Assembly: GCA_018812925.1 (NCBI GenBank)
Contig: JAHJCU010000010.1
Location: 1 to 15,212 of the forward strand
DNA: 15,212 bases
DNA from: Candidatus Omnitrophota bacterium
Lineage (GTDB): Bacteria > CAIJMQ01
Direction: 5' to 3'
In this document: positions 9,401 through 15,212 of the stretch, one piece after another
Layout: the number at the start of each line of letters is the position of its first letter
Numbering within the stretch: the first letter of the stretch is position 1
Notes under the pieces: generated by a model
Seen by the model: the letters and a program-made list of their open reading frames with translations, nothing else
Told to the model about the DNA's origin: nothing
Databases searched by the model: none
Made by a program: the position numbers and the translations under genes

Positions 9401-11417
9401 TTCCCGATTCCTTCGCCACTACCTGCTCCATTCCCGTCTGAACCAAAGGAGGTTCAGGATTCATAAGAGGAACAGCTTGCCTCTGCATATTGGAACCCAT
9501 TAAAGCTCTGTTGGAATCATCGTGTTCTAAAAACGGGATTAAACAAGCAGATATGGAAAGTGTTTGAATCGGATCTACATCCATGTAGTTAACATCTGCG
9601 CTAGGCATAAAATGATAATCGCTTTTATATCTTACCAATGCTCTATCGGTCGCTAAATATCCTTTCTTATCAACCTGCGCATTCGCCTGAGCTATAATAA
9701 ATTTGTCTTCTTCATCGGCCGTAAGATAATCAACATTATTCGTAACCTTTTTGTTCTCCACTTTTCTGTAAGGCGCTTCCAATAAGCCCAAACTATTTAT
9801 GCGAGCATAAGTAGCCAAAGATGTTATCAATCCAATGTTTTGGCCTTCAGGAGTTTCTATTGGACAAATACGACCATAATGAGTAGGATGAACGTCTCTT
9901 ACTTCTATTCCGGCTCTTTCCCTAGTTAAACCTTCAGGACCTAAGGCAGACAATCTTCTTTTATGAGTCAATTCAGCCAACGGATTGGTTTGATCCATGA
10001 ATTGAGAAAGTTGGGATGAAATGAAAAATTCCATTAAAGAACTATTTATGAGTCGGGGATTTATTAATGTATGAGGCATTAAATCTTCCGCTTTGCCCAT
10101 AAGCAATCTTTCGTGAATTGAGCGAGTAAGTTTAATAAACGAGGGGCGAAGTTGATTCTCCATTAACTCCCCGATACTTCTAACTCTACGATTACCGAGA
10201 CGGTCGATGTCATCTACATTAGATTTACCCATTTGTAAATTAATCAACTCTTTTACTACAGCAACTATATCGGTAATAGTCAAGACTCTCTTGGATAGAG
10301 GAACATCTAAGTTTAATCTTGTATTTAATCTATGTCTTCCAATCTTGCCCAAATCAAATCTTGTCTTATCAAACAAAATCCCTCGCAAATAAGTTTCAGC
10401 AGTATTTGATTCGAAAGGTGTACCTGATCGTATACGAGAATAAATTTGAGTTAACGCTTCTTCTTTGCTCTGCGTGCGATCTTTCCTAAGAGTATTTATT
10501 ATCAACGCAGTAGCGTCTTTATCTTTTATAATTTTTATTTTGTGCATACCAAAAGAAGAAAGAGTTTTAAGCAAAAGTAGAGAAATTTCTTGTTTACTTT
10601 CGGCTATTTTTTGTCCCGTTTTTGCGTCAACTACATCTTCCGCCAATATTTGCCCTATTAACTTTTTATCAAAACCCTTTTTAGTTAAATTTATTTCCTC
10701 TATTTCACAGAAAAGCTTTATTATATCTGCATCTTTTGGATAGCCTAAAGCCCTAAAAATCACCGTGCCCAACATCCTTCTACGCGGACCTATTACACCA
10801 TATAAGAGATCGTTATTGTCGGTCTCAAATTCCATCCAAGTGCCTCTGTCCGGAACTATTCTCGCAACAAAAATTTCTTTGCCTTTCTTCTGCCCACCAG
10901 ACTCAAAAAATGCTCCAGGAGAACGATGTAATTGACAAGCAATAACCCTTTCTATGCCATTTATAATAAAAGTTCCTCTCTGCGTCATAACAGGAAAATC
11001 ACAAAGATAAACTTCCTCTTCTCTAATGCTTTCTACTTCTAATCCTTTCTTAACTTCGCCGCGCTCCACAGACTTACGTCTGGTAGATATAGGAACAGGA
11101 TTTTTATAAATACTAAGCTTTAATTTTAACTTCAGAGGGAAAGAATAGGTAATGCCTCTTCTTATGCATTCTGTAACACTATAACGAGGACTACCCATAG
11201 TGTAACTTCCAAACTCGAGAGAAAATTTCCCATTACTGGCAATAATCGGAGACAATTCATTAAGGAGAGATTGCAATCCTTCATTCTTTCTTTTTAAAGG
11301 GAGCGCATCAGATTGAAGAAAAGAATTAAAAGATTGATTCTGTATCTCCACTAAATTGGGTAATCCCATCACTAAAGGGATCTTTTTAAAATTTCTTACA
11401 TTAGTAGATGTAAGCAT
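3450..11417 (-). CDS. rpoBC: Fused RNA polymerase beta-beta' subunit (about 2655 aa)
   Basis: One uninterrupted frame encodes both large catalytic subunits of RNA polymerase. Residues 1 to about 1274 are RpoB: the rifampicin cluster with D475, H485 and S490 (E. coli D516, H526, S531) in the sensitive state, [13 protein letters not shown], and [12 protein letters not shown]. About 28 polar residues (1275-1302) form the linker. RpoC begins at IGLGLASP (1303). It has the Zn1 cysteines C1353, C1355, C1368 and C1371 with E. coli spacing; the Mg-binding D1744, D1746 and D1748; and Zn2 cysteines C2096, C2170, C2177 and C2180. The trigger loop is QLTLRTFH (His at 2218), followed by an SI3-like region. 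The catalytic loop reads GADFDGD, not NADFDGD. I chose the ATG at 11417 because AGGGAGGA (11428-11435) precedes it. The frame stays open to a TTG at 11516, but that would translate a palindromic repeat. The stop overlaps rpsL by 14 nt. Confidence 0.97.
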   Translation of the reverse strand: MLTSTNVRNFKKIPLVMGLPNLVEIQNQSFNSFLQSDALPLKRKNEGLQSLLNELSPIIASNGKFSLEFGSYTMGSPRYSVTECIRRGITYSFPLKLKLKLSIYKNPVPISTRRKSVERGEVKKGLEVESIREEEVYLCDFPVMTQRGTFIINGIERVIACQLHRSPGAFFESGGQKKGKEIFVARIVPDRGTWMEFETDNNDLLYGVIGPRRRMLGTVIFRALGYPKDADIIKLFCEIEEINLTKKGFDKKLIGQILAEDVVDAKTGQKIAESKQEISLLLLKTLSSFGMHKIKIIKDKDATALIINTLRKDRTQSKEEALTQIYSRIRSGTPFESNTAETYLRGILFDKTRFDLGKIGRHRLNTRLNLDVPLSKRVLTITDIVAVVKELINLQMGKSNVDDIDRLGNRRVRSIGELMENQLRPSFIKLTRSIHERLLMGKAEDLMPHTLINPRLINSSLMEFFISSQLSQFMDQTNPLAELTHKRRLSALGPEGLTRERAGIEVRDVHPTHYGRICPIETPEGQNIGLITSLATYARINSLGLLEAPYRKVENKKVTNNVDYLTADEEDKFIIAQANAQVDKKGYLATDRALVRYKSDYHFMPSADVNYMDVDPIQTLSISACLIPFLEHDDSNRALMGSNMQRQAVPLMNPEPPLVQTGMEQVVAKESGTTVLAKRDGIIDSVSGDSIIVKVVSGAKSEDLLLDETDYYPLKNFIRSNQSTCVHQRPIVKLGQKVKKGDILADGPAIKNGKLSLGRNVLVAFMPWEGYNFEDAILVSEKIIKEDAYTSIHIEEFEVECRETKLGREEITPDIPNVSEEALKDLDSDGVIRTGAYVKAGDILVGKVTPKGESVLTSEEKLLRAIFGEKAGDVLNTSMKIPPGTEGVVIDTKIFSREEEDKKRLKDSSSEVQSIKRKKDALLESLEMGALSKIREIIKDKKSQKAIKIKPANKTDSPKSDKGLQIKAGGILSANLLNQLDFKTLKSIKVKDAKTNEKLGDCLEEFSERKKAIEKEATQEIKDYIQVEELSPGVIKLVKVYVASKRELQEGDKLSGRHGNKGVIAKVLPEEDMPYLSDGTPVDVVLNPLGVPSRMNLGQILETHLGWAAKALGFEAITPVFNGATEEEIQNCLKEASLPEDGKAVLFDGRTGEPFNHRITVGYIYLLKLDHLVEDKIHARSIGPYSLVTQQPLGGKARMGGQRFGEMEVWALEAYGAAHILQEMLTVKSDDIEGRTRTYEAIVKGENTLTSGIPESFNVLVKELQGLCLDFKIEKDKESTWDSSNWQWLNKERKNEASEIKSIGLGLASPQLIRSWSKGEVKKPETVNYRTFRAEKGGLFCEKIFGPTKDWECYCGKYKKIKHKGVVCDRCGVEVTESSVRRDRMGHIELVAPVAHIWMFRVIPSVMGTLLDMTLPNLEKLIYYDSWVVFEPGKTSLARQQILTDSELEEYRQKYGDTFEVGMGAPAVKRLLQELNLEKLRDGLQKKEKGTSSQVARRKINKRRKIVEAFMTSGNSPDWMILDRIPVIPPNLRPLVPLDKGGFASSDLNDLYRRVINRNNRLKRLIELDAPEIILRNEKRMLQEAIDALFDNGRRGRVVVGGTQGRPLKSLADTLGGKQGRFRQNLLGKRVDYSGRSVIVVDPKLKLDECGIPKEMALELFQPFIIRYLKEKGYFHTIKAGKKLMERRTVEVWEALSEVVKNHFVLLNRAPTLHRLGIQAFRPQLTESKAIKLHPMVCAAFGADFDGDTMSVHVPLFMETLLEAEMLILSTNNLFRPSDGSPILLPSQDMVWGLYYLTKMDSSSVVSDKAGQTIKEENLRFFSSTEEAKFAYELGEIKLHTPMLLRIPERFRLHTKSNKLKTTTGRAIFNEVLPDGLEFVNEGMTKSKLSSFVDSYIKQFGKEATCELLDNLKEIGFHYATIGGLSIGITDVLVPPDKWLKIDKARKEVGKIERQYHEGIITYGERYNKLLDVWSRVGDEVAQNMFSELKKHPFNPVLLIMESEARGSAQQIRQLGGMRGLIARPRKQLTGAVGEIIEFPITTNFREGLSVLEYFISTHGGRKGLADTALKTAQAGYLTRRLVDVAQNVIVREEDCGTVNGIIAKPLELGGRNFIPLKERIIGRTTIDDIKLLLLDEIIAKAGDEITEEIADAIQEAGIEEVSIRSVLTCQSKEGICAKCYGKDLATGTKVALGQAVGIMAAQSIGEPGTQLTLRTFHIGGTASRIVGETHYTAQADGVIRFQNLNVTKNSDGKLMVLNRNGSILLEDEEGNKIENYSINVGSFLEVSDGQKVKAKEVIARWDPYTRPLLSEIKGKVEFKDLIKGLTMKEELNRETNIVEKVVIEHRGALHPQIIVRPTSSKTVSRSGDDYSGQARYYPLPTNAHITVNVDEKIEIGTLLAKTPREVVKATDITGGLPRIAELFEARKPKNPAIVTEIDGNVKEIVMEGSVRDIVIEGANETRRYAVPHGKHIEVDVGDWVTAGQKLTDGPAVTQEILRIEGERKLQQYLLNEIQEVYRLQGVKINDKHIEIIIRQMLMKVQIEDPGDTSFLWGEQIEKGDFQKENERVVSSGGGKPAKGRPLVLGITKASLASPSFISAASFQETPRVLTRSAIFGRKDELKGLKENLMIGKLIPAGTGLQKYREIEVIKNADT

Positions 11418-11440
11418 ACGCGCTTTTTCCTCCCTTTTTA

Positions 11441-11466
11441 CCTGCTCGCCTCGCAAGCAGGCGGGT
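11441..11466. repeat. GC-rich palindromic intergenic repeat, copy 1
   Basis: The plus strand reads CCTGCTCGCCTCGC followed by AAGCAGGCGGGT. CCTGCT pairs with AGCAGG as a 6-bp stem. About 22 of the first 25 bases match copy 2 at 11535-11560. It lies 24 bp upstream of the rpoBC start and stands out as GC-rich in AT-rich surroundings. The shared 15-base core TCGCAAGCAGGCGGG is identical in both copies, which suggests a dispersed repeat family rather than chance. Confidence 0.7.
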
Positions 11467-11534
11467 TTGATTAAAAAATCAATATCACGCCAAATTCCCT
11501 TTAAATTAAAAACCAAGGGGAAACGTTAAGGACA

Positions 11535-11560
11535 CCTGCCCACTTCGCAAGCAGGCGGGA
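11535..11560. repeat. GC-rich palindromic intergenic repeat, copy 2
   Basis: The plus strand reads CCTGCCCACTTCGC followed by AAGCAGGCGGGA. It differs from copy 1 at three positions near the left end (6, 8 and 10). CCTGCC can pair with GGCGGG (one T-G wobble) or CCTGC with GCAGG, so it can form a hairpin. It lies 17 bp beyond the rplL stop codon, in the rplL-rpoBC gap. Confidence 0.7.
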
Positions 11561-11577
11561 ATGTGATAATTATTTAT

Positions 11578-12033
11578 CTACTTAATTTCTACTACCGCAC
11601 CAACAGCTTCCAACTTTTTCTTCATATCTTCTGCTTCTTCTTTGGAGACATTTTCTTTTACAGTTTTTGGTGCACTTTCTACCAAATCCTTAGCTTCCTT
11701 CAATCCAAGATTAGTGAAACTTCTGATTTCTTTTATTACTTGGATTTTTTTATCTCCTGTAGAAGAAAGTATTACGGTGAAGGATGTTTTTTCTTCTTCA
11801 GCAGCCTGCTGTTGACCTGATTGAGAACCAGCTGAAGCGACAACTTGAGGAACAGCTTGAATTGCAGAAACTCCGAATTCACTTTCCAAATTCTTTACTA
11901 ATTCGGAAAGTTCTATAACGGTCAAATTCTTGATTCCTTCTATAATTTCCTCTCTACTCAATTTGACCTTCGTAGACTTTGATTGTTCTTTGGGTTTTAC
12001 CTGTTGTTCTTTATCTGCTTCCTTCTTAGACAT
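11578..12033 (-). CDS. rplL: 50S ribosomal protein L7/L12 (151 aa), with N-terminal extension
   Basis: L12 dimers form the mobile stalk that recruits and activates translational GTPases such as EF-Tu and EF-G. The N-terminal dimerisation domain ([19 protein letters not shown]) is followed by an Ala/Gln-rich hinge near residues 60-80 and the globular factor-binding domain with [11 protein letters not shown] and the terminal GAVVEIK. At 151 residues it is longer than the usual 120-130, because about 22 Lys/Gln/Glu-rich residues precede the dimerisation domain. The motif usually read as TGLGLKEAK is TNLGLKEAK here. I chose the ATG at 12033 because a strong GGAGGG (12041-12046) lies correctly upstream. 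The frame also offers a start at 12048, but that would place the Shine-Dalgarno inside the gene. It overlaps the rplJ end by 8 nt. Confidence 0.96.
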   Translation of the reverse strand: MSKKEADKEQQVKPKEQSKSTKVKLSREEIIEGIKNLTVIELSELVKNLESEFGVSAIQAVPQVVASAGSQSGQQQAAEEEKTSFTVILSSTGDKKIQVIKEIRSFTNLGLKEAKDLVESAPKTVKENVSKEEAEDMKKKLEAVGAVVEIK

Positions 12034-12580
12034 CTTTGTTCCCTCCATCTTGAACGTTCTGATTATTGTCAGAACTATTTTTAATTGAATTTATCACACT
12101 TACCAGACTGAAAATCATCTGGTGCAAGTAACTAACTAAATTTGCCACTGGGGCATTTAAATTGCCAACAACACTGGTCAACAACTGCGTTTTACTTGGA
12201 AGAGCTGCGATTTTCTTTAAATTCTCATCGCTAACTATTTCGCCCTCTATTATGCCACCTTTCAATATCAAAGCTTGATGCTCTTTTGAAAAAGATACGA
12301 ATGCTTTCACAAGCGACATCGGGTCTTCCGGTAAAAATGCAATTGCACAAGGGCCTGAAATAAATTGGTTAATTCCCTCTCTACCACTTTTGTCAATAGC
12401 TTTGAGAGTTATAGTATTTTTTACTACTTTATATTCTCCATTTCCTTCTCTTGCTAATTGTTGAATATTCGACATCTCTTGAGCGCTTAAACCTTTGAAA
12501 TTTGTAAATACTATGGATTTTAAGTTGCTCAATCTATCAACTAAAAAATCTAAATTCTCTTGTTTTGCTTTTTTATCCAT
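12026..12580 (-). CDS. rplJ: 50S ribosomal protein L10 (184 aa)
   Basis: L10 anchors the L12 dimers to 23S rRNA next to L11. The N-terminal rRNA-binding domain is recognisable ([36 protein letters not shown]). It is followed by the C-terminal helix ([20 protein letters not shown]) that docks the L12 dimers. At 184 residues it is somewhat longer than E. coli L10 (165), ending in an Asn/Gln/Asp-rich tail. The ATG at 12580 lies 7 nt after the rplA stop. The frame continues upstream to a non-ATG start at 12625 within rplA, which I reject because family homology starts at [13 protein letters not shown]. No strong Shine-Dalgarno is seen, so coupling to rplA is likely. Its 3' end contains the rplL Shine-Dalgarno. 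Confidence 0.95.
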   Translation of the reverse strand: MDKKAKQENLDFLVDRLSNLKSIVFTNFKGLSAQEMSNIQQLAREGNGEYKVVKNTITLKAIDKSGREGINQFISGPCAIAFLPEDPMSLVKAFVSFSKEHQALILKGGIIEGEIVSDENLKKIAALPSKTQLLTSVVGNLNAPVANLVSYLHQMIFSLVSVINSIKNSSDNNQNVQDGGNKDV

Positions 12581-12587
12581 GAGATTC

Positions 12588-13295
12588 TTACAATTTAGGA
12601 ATATCTGCAAATTGTTTAGTATCAATTCTTATCGAAGGCCCCATTGAAGTAGATATGTAAGCTTTGTTTATATAAGAGCCCTTGGAACTGTGAGGTTTTT
12701 CTTTTAATATTGCTTTTATCAAAGCAGCTATATTTTCCATCAAATCAGAAGCAGAAAAAGAACTTTTTCCAATAACAAGATGCAAATTCCCAAACTTGTC
12801 ATTGCGAAATTCCACTCTGCCTAATTTCATCTCTTTAATAATTTTCCCCAAATCATTAGACACTGTTCCTGTTTTTGGCGAAGGCATTAAACCTCGAGGG
12901 CCCAAAACCTTGCCCGCCTTAGCCAATTTTTTCATCATGTCGGGAGTAGTAACCACAGAATCAAAATCCATCCAACCTTTTTGTATCTTTTCTATTAATT
13001 CATCTCCTCCAACAAAATCTGCCCCTTCTTTTTTTGCATCACTTGCTTCTTTGCTTTCGGCAATGGCCAAAATTCTAATCTTTTTGCCTATACCCTTTGG
13101 CAACGTTACAGCTCCTCTGACTTGCATATTTTGATTACTCGCGTCAATACCCAGCTTAATAGCCAAATTCACTGTTTCGTTAAACTTAACTTTTGGTGTT
13201 TCTTTGATTATGCCAATGGCTTCGTCAAGAGAATACAGTTTGTCTGCATCAATTTTTTGATTTATCTCTTTATACCTTTTACTTCTCTTCTTCAT
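12588..13295 (-). CDS. rplA: 50S ribosomal protein L1 (235 aa)
   Basis: L1 binds 23S rRNA to form the L1 stalk, which moves deacylated tRNA through the E site. In many bacteria it also represses its own mRNA. Recognisable segments are MKKRSKRYKEI at the start, VKFNETVNLAIKLGID, VRGAVTLPKGIGK, GKVLGPRGLMPSPKTGTV, and the terminal GPSIRIDT. The length is the family norm (E. coli 234). I chose the ATG at 13295 because GGTGATGAG (plus 13302-13310) precedes it at suitable spacing. The frame is open back to a TTG at 13322, but no homology lies there. It is 115 nt downstream of rplK, a larger gap than elsewhere in this cluster, and 7 nt upstream of rplJ. Confidence 0.97.
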   Translation of the reverse strand: MKKRSKRYKEINQKIDADKLYSLDEAIGIIKETPKVKFNETVNLAIKLGIDASNQNMQVRGAVTLPKGIGKKIRILAIAESKEASDAKKEGADFVGGDELIEKIQKGWMDFDSVVTTPDMMKKLAKAGKVLGPRGLMPSPKTGTVSNDLGKIIKEMKLGRVEFRNDKFGNLHLVIGKSSFSASDLMENIAALIKAILKEKPHSSKGSYINKAYISTSMGPSIRIDTKQFADIPKL

Positions 13296-13354
13296 AAAAT
13301 TCTCATCACCTATATTAATCAAGTCTGATTGGATCTGCGAATTTCAAAATCGTG

Positions 13355-13384
13355 ATTATATATGTTTTTCTAAAATTTTGCCAG
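13355..13384 (-). promoter_or_regulatory. Candidate promoter between rplK and rplA
   Basis: On the minus strand a perfect -10 box TATAAT (plus 13355-13360) lies 18 nt after CTGGCA (plus 13379-13384), which matches four of six -35 positions. It would start transcription upstream of rplA-rplJ-rplL-rpoBC inside the 115-nt gap after rplK. AT-rich sequence gives frequent chance matches, so this is only a candidate. Confidence 0.35.
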
Positions 13385-13410
13385 CTTTTTTATTTCTATT
13401 TTCTTTTCCA

Positions 13411-13848
13411 CTAAGAAGAACTGTCAGCTTCCACTTCTATTCCCATATTCCTAGCAGTGCCTTCTATTATTTTTACTGCTTTAGAAATATCAGGAGCGTT
13501 CAAGTCCTTCATTTTTATTTTTGCAATTTCTTCCAATTGTTTTCTCGTAACTTTCCCAACTTTATTTTTATTAGGTTCAGAGGACGCCTTAGCTATCCCA
13601 ACTGCTTTTTTAAGCAAAACCGCTGCCGGAGACGACTTTGTAATAAAAGTAAAAGACCTGTCTTCATATATTGTAATTACAACAGGAATTATAAATCCAT
13701 CTTTGCCTTGAGTTTCTTTGTTAAACTGCTGACAAAATTGCATAATATTAACTCCGTGTTGCCCCAATGCAGGACCAACAGGAGGAGAAGGATTTGCCGC
13801 TCCCGCCGAAATTTGCAATTTTACCTTAGTTGTAATTTTTTTAGCCAT
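13411..13848 (-). CDS. rplK: 50S ribosomal protein L11 (145 aa)
   Basis: L11 binds the GTPase-associated region of 23S rRNA with L10-L12 and takes part in factor-dependent GTP hydrolysis and, in many bacteria, RelA activation. The N-terminal domain has [20 protein letters not shown], which includes the proline-rich segment that contributes to thiostrepton binding. The C-terminal rRNA-binding domain has [35 protein letters not shown] and the terminal [10 protein letters not shown]. The length is typical (about 142). The ATG at 13848 has GAGG (13855-13858) upstream. It is separated from nusG by 52 nt that contain a short CCCC/GGGG inverted repeat. Confidence 0.98.
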   Translation of the reverse strand: MAKKITTKVKLQISAGAANPSPPVGPALGQHGVNIMQFCQQFNKETQGKDGFIIPVVITIYEDRSFTFITKSSPAAVLLKKAVGIAKASSEPNKNKVGKVTRKQLEEIAKIKMKDLNAPDISKAVKIIEGTARNMGIEVEADSSS

Positions 13849-13870
13849 AATATTCCTCGTAAAATTTATC

Positions 13871-13884
13871 CCCCGAATTAGGGG
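13871..13884 (-). other. Small hairpin in the nusG-rplK gap
   Basis: The plus strand reads CCCCGAATTAGGGG, a 4-bp G-C stem with a 6-nt loop. In RNA sense it lies between the nusG stop and the rplK Shine-Dalgarno and is not followed by a uridine run, so it does not look like an efficient intrinsic terminator. It may be an RNA-processing or ribosomal-protein recognition element, or chance. Confidence 0.3.
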
Positions 13885-13900
13885 TTTAGAAAACTTTCAA

Positions 13901-14428
13901 TTAAACTCTTTCTAATTGCCAATATTCCAACTCTACCGGCGTCGCCCTTCCAAAAATGGAAACCATAACAATAGCTCTGCCTTTTTCAGATTTGAGTTTT
14001 TCTATATAACCCGTAAAATTGGCAAAAGCACCTTCAACTATCTTTACATTTTCACCTTCTTCAAATATAACTTTAGGCTGAGGTTTAGCTTTTCTTTTTT
14101 CCATTTCGCCGCGGATTTTTTCAACTTCTTTATCGGACACAGGGATAGGTTCATCTCCGGAAGAAATAAAGCCTGTAACACCATTAGTTGTTCTAATAAT
14201 ATGCCACAACTTGGGATCATACTCCATATTCACCATGATATATCCCGGGAAAAATGTTCTTGTCATAACTTTTTTAGCTCCGCCTTTTACTTCCACCACA
14301 TCTTCGGTTGGAACAAATATTTCCCCCATGCTATCTGTCAGACCTTGAAGTTCCAATGTATTCTTTATACGGTCTGCAACTTTATTCTCTTGACCGGAAA
14401 AAACGTGAATTATATACCACTTTTTCAT
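13901..14428 (-). CDS. nusG: Transcription elongation/antitermination factor NusG (175 aa)
   Basis: NusG binds the RNA polymerase clamp and, through its KOW domain, links to ribosomal protein S10 or Rho. The NGN domain is clear (KKWYIIHVFSGQENKVADRI, FFPGYIMVNM, TNGVTGFISSGDEPIPV). The C-terminal KOW domain follows (EGENVKIVEGAFANFTGYIE, IFGRATPVELEYWQLE). KOW usually has GPFA at the position that reads GAFA here. The length is close to the family norm of 175-185. I chose the ATG at 14428. The frame also begins at a TTG three codons earlier (14437), but the usual NusG N-terminus is near KKWY. It lies 26 nt after secE, the usual neighbour. Confidence 0.97.
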   Translation of the reverse strand: MKKWYIIHVFSGQENKVADRIKNTLELQGLTDSMGEIFVPTEDVVEVKGGAKKVMTRTFFPGYIMVNMEYDPKLWHIIRTTNGVTGFISSGDEPIPVSDKEVEKIRGEMEKRKAKPQPKVIFEEGENVKIVEGAFANFTGYIEKLKSEKGRAIVMVSIFGRATPVELEYWQLERV

Positions 14429-14454
14429 TTTCAGCAATTGTTATGTTACTTGTT

Positions 14455-14640
14455 TTACTTTAGGATATTACTAAGTATGGTGGAAAACAACAGGTCTACT
14501 AACCCTATATAGACAGCGGAAACACCCGACAATATCAACACCAAAATAGTAGAATTCCAAACCATTCTTCTATCACTCCAAGAAACTTTTTTTAGTTCCT
14601 TTTTTACATCCTGAATATATTTTTTAAACTTATTCAACAT
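14455..14640 (-). CDS. secE: Preprotein translocase subunit SecE (61 aa)
   Basis: SecE is the essential small clamp of the SecYEG channel in the cytoplasmic membrane. At 61 residues it is the short single-membrane-span form found in most bacteria, unlike the three-span E. coli protein. It has a charged amphipathic N-terminal helix (KKYIQDVKKELKKVSW) and the KKVxW signature followed by SDRRMVWNST. Usually Trp is followed by Pro; here it is Ser. One hydrophobic segment follows at about residues 31-55 (ILVLILSGVSAVYIGLVDLL). The ATG at 14640 lies 32 nt after the tRNA-Trp 3' end with a weak GGAT upstream. Position between tRNA-Trp and nusG supports the call. Confidence 0.95.
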   Translation of the reverse strand: MLNKFKKYIQDVKKELKKVSWSDRRMVWNSTILVLILSGVSAVYIGLVDLLFSTILSNILK

Positions 14641-14672
14641 AACTTTTATCCATTCAAATTGTCAAAATCCAG

Positions 14673-14746
14673 CAGGTGAGGCAGGACTTGAACCCGCAAC
14701 CCTCGGATTTGGAATCCGATGCTCTAGCCAATTGAGCTACTCACCT
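14673..14746 (-). tRNA. trnW: tRNA-Trp (CCA anticodon)
   Basis: In transcript sense the acceptor stem AGGTGAG pairs fully with CTCACCT, with discriminator G. The D arm has AGCTC...GAGC, the anticodon stem TCGGA/TCCGA encloses the loop TTCCAAA with anticodon CCA (plus 14710-14712), and the T arm has GCGGGTTCAAGTCCTGC (one G-T pair). The 3' CCA is not encoded: after the discriminator the sequence reads CTG. A tRNA nucleotidyltransferase is therefore needed. It lies between rpmG and secE, a placement shared by many bacteria. Confidence 0.97.
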
Positions 14747-14748
14747 AA

Positions 14749-14787
14749 TTATTACAAATTCGGATTACAGATTCCCTCTACAAATCC
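14749..14787 (-). repeat. Three degenerate 13-bp tandem units just upstream of tRNA-Trp
   Basis: On the minus strand the sequence before the tRNA divides into GGATTTGTAGAGG, GAATCTGTAATCC and GAATTTGTAATAA. The last two match at 10 of 13 positions; the first shares the G-AT-TGTA core. GGATT and AATCC in the same region, extended by AATTC and GAATT with a 3-nt bulge (plus 14757-14766 and 14783-14795), could also form a hairpin. The function is unknown. The rest of the 140-nt rpmG-tRNA gap (14747-14886) holds no gene. Confidence 0.45.
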
Positions 14788-14876
14788 AAAGAATTCATAA
14801 AGGCGGATTTCAGGTTTTTATTCTTTTGCAACTATCAATCCCATTCTACCGATCTTAACAGATAAACAAAACCTAT

Positions 14877-14907
14877 ATTATACTATTTATTTAGTTTCTT
14901 TGTGCAA
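14877..14907 (-). promoter_or_regulatory. Weak candidate promoter upstream of tRNA-Trp-secE-nusG
   Basis: A perfect minus-strand -10 box TATAAT (plus 14877-14882) overlaps the region just after the rpmG stop. The only -35-like hexamer, TTGCAC (plus 14902-14907), matches three of six positions with a long 19-nt spacer and lies inside rpmG. The call rests mainly on the -10 box. Confidence 0.22.
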
Positions 14908-15036
14908 AGAATGTTTCCTGCAAAACCTGCAAAACTTTTTTAACGCCAACTTGTTTTCACGTTGCTCTTTACTTCTGCTGGTGGCATAGTTTCTGTTTTT
15001 ACAAAATTCGCAAACTAAAGTAATAAACTCTCTCAA
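14887..15036 (-). CDS. rpmG: 50S ribosomal protein L33 (49 aa), TTG start
   Basis: L33 is a small zinc-ribbon protein of the 50S subunit near the E site. The translation begins (M)REFITLVCEFCKNRNY and ends FCRFCRKHSLHKETK. Four cysteines in two CxxC pairs (CEFC at 9-12 and CRFC near 36-39) mark it as the zinc-binding type. The length of 49 is the family norm. No ATG is available in frame at the N-terminus. TTG at 15036 fits both homology and the upstream GCGAGGG ribosome-binding sequence. It follows the tuf stop by 35 nt. The order tuf-rpmG-(tRNA-Trp)-secE-nusG is common in bacteria. Confidence 0.93.
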   Translation of the reverse strand: MREFITLVCEFCKNRNYATSRSKEQRENKLALKKFCRFCRKHSLHKETK

Positions 15037-15071
15037 TATACCCTCGCTTCAATAGAAAATCTGATTTTAAA

Positions 15072-15212
15072 TTATTTAATCACTTCACTAACAACACCTG
15101 CACCTACAGTATGACCGCCTTCTCTTATAGCAAATCTAAGTCCCTTCTCCATAGCTATAGGAGCTATCAGTTTTATATCCATTGTAATATTATCTCCGGG
15201 CATTACCATCTC
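15072..15212 (-). CDS. tuf: Elongation factor Tu, C-terminal fragment (runs off the right edge)
   Basis: This is the last 46 codons of an EF-Tu gene, ending with TAA at 15074-15072. The sequence reads [20 protein letters not shown], then [21 protein letters not shown], the standard domain III ending. The start of the gene is outside the window. It cannot be the same copy as the EF-Tu N-terminus at the left edge unless the molecule is a tiny circle, so two tuf genes probably flank this block. It is co-directional with rpmG, 35 nt upstream of its TTG. Confidence 0.97.
   Translation of the reverse strand, partial: EMVMPGDNITMDIKLIAPIAMEKGLRFAIREGGHTVGAGVVSEVIK

Larger units (their letters stand above)
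11418..11577 (-). other. rplL-rpoBC intergenic region (160 nt)
   Basis: No gene is visible here. The region holds two related GC-rich repeats (11441-11466 and 11535-11560, described separately). Between them is a small perfect hairpin (plus 11467-11482: TTGATT, a four-base loop, AATCAA) abutting the first repeat, and the rpoBC Shine-Dalgarno at 11428-11435. In E. coli the equivalent gap holds an attenuator and an RNase III site. Here the hairpins are not followed by a clear U-tract, so I do not call a terminator. Confidence 0.5.

Noticed and set aside
3450-11417. Campylobacterota origin, based on the fused rpoBC and a gene order like that of Helicobacter.
   Set aside because: The EF-G and L33 sequences are unlike the Helicobacter proteins as I remember them. 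The fusion alone is not diagnostic, since it has arisen more than once.
11418-11516. A 33-residue N-terminal extension of RpoBC from a TTG start at 11516.
   Set aside because: It would translate straight through the palindromic repeat, resembles no RpoB N-terminus, and the ATG at 11417 has a strong Shine-Dalgarno.
12034-12048. An earlier rplL start at 12048.
   Set aside because: The GGAGGG at 12041-12046 would then lie inside the gene; it is correctly placed for the ATG at 12033.
13378-13881. A 167-codon open frame on the plus strand, opposite rplK.
   Set aside because: It is antisense to a clear L11 gene. Its translation is rich in Phe, Tyr, Cys and Arg with no domain, as expected from the complement of an AT-rich gene.
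13871-13884. Intrinsic terminator between nusG and rplK.
   Set aside because: The stem is only 4 bp and there is no U-tract after it in the transcript.
13916-14512. A 198-codon open frame on the plus strand, opposite nusG and secE.
   Set aside because: Same reasoning: it is a shadow of conserved minus-strand genes with biased aromatic composition.

Overview
All recognisable genes lie on the minus strand and form one unbroken block of transcription and translation genes. Read in the direction of transcription (right to left) the order is: tuf (3' end only), rpmG, tRNA-Trp, secE, nusG, rplK, rplA, rplJ, rplL, rpoBC (a single fused gene), rpsL, rpsG, fusA, tuf (5' end only). This joins the classical secE-nusG/L11-L1/L10-L12/rpoBC cluster to the str cluster (S12-S7-EF-G-EF-Tu). 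There is no mobile element, CRISPR array, defence system or plus-strand gene that I can support.

Organism: an AT-rich bacterium. The RNA polymerase looks like that of diderm (Gram-negative type) lineages. The trigger loop is followed by an E. coli-like SI3 region, and the N-terminal half of beta' is E. coli-like without the large insertion seen in Thermus. The rpoB-rpoC fusion and the gene order recall Helicobacter and Wolinella, but the EF-G and L33 sequences do not look campylobacterotal to me. I suspect an uncultivated lineage, possibly PVC/Omnitrophota-like, with low confidence; the phylum cannot be fixed by eye.

Layout: 14747-15212 holds the end of one tuf, a 49-residue L33 with a TTG start, and a repeat-bearing spacer. 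13901-14746 holds tRNA-Trp, SecE and NusG. 11578-13848 holds the L11, L1, L10 and L12 genes of the GTPase-associated centre and L1 stalk. 3450-11417 is a beta-beta' fusion of about 2655 residues. 127-3463 holds S12, S7 and EF-G. 1-123 is the start of another tuf. Junctions are often tight: rplJ/rplL overlap by 8 nt, rpoBC/rpsL overlap by 14 nt, and fusA/tuf are 3 nt apart, with each downstream Shine-Dalgarno inside the upstream gene.

The unusual points are the fused RNA polymerase gene, the loss of the Asn in the NADFDGD catalytic motif, a divergent EF-G with a Lys/Ser-rich domain IV insertion, a 70-bp palindrome of ten 7-bp units filling most of the rpsL-rpsG gap, a hairpin-rich 199-nt leader before fusA, GC-rich palindromic repeats flanking the start of rpoBC, and tuf fragments at both ends of the window. 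I found no evidence of a wholly new biological system; this is core information-processing machinery with lineage-specific modifications.
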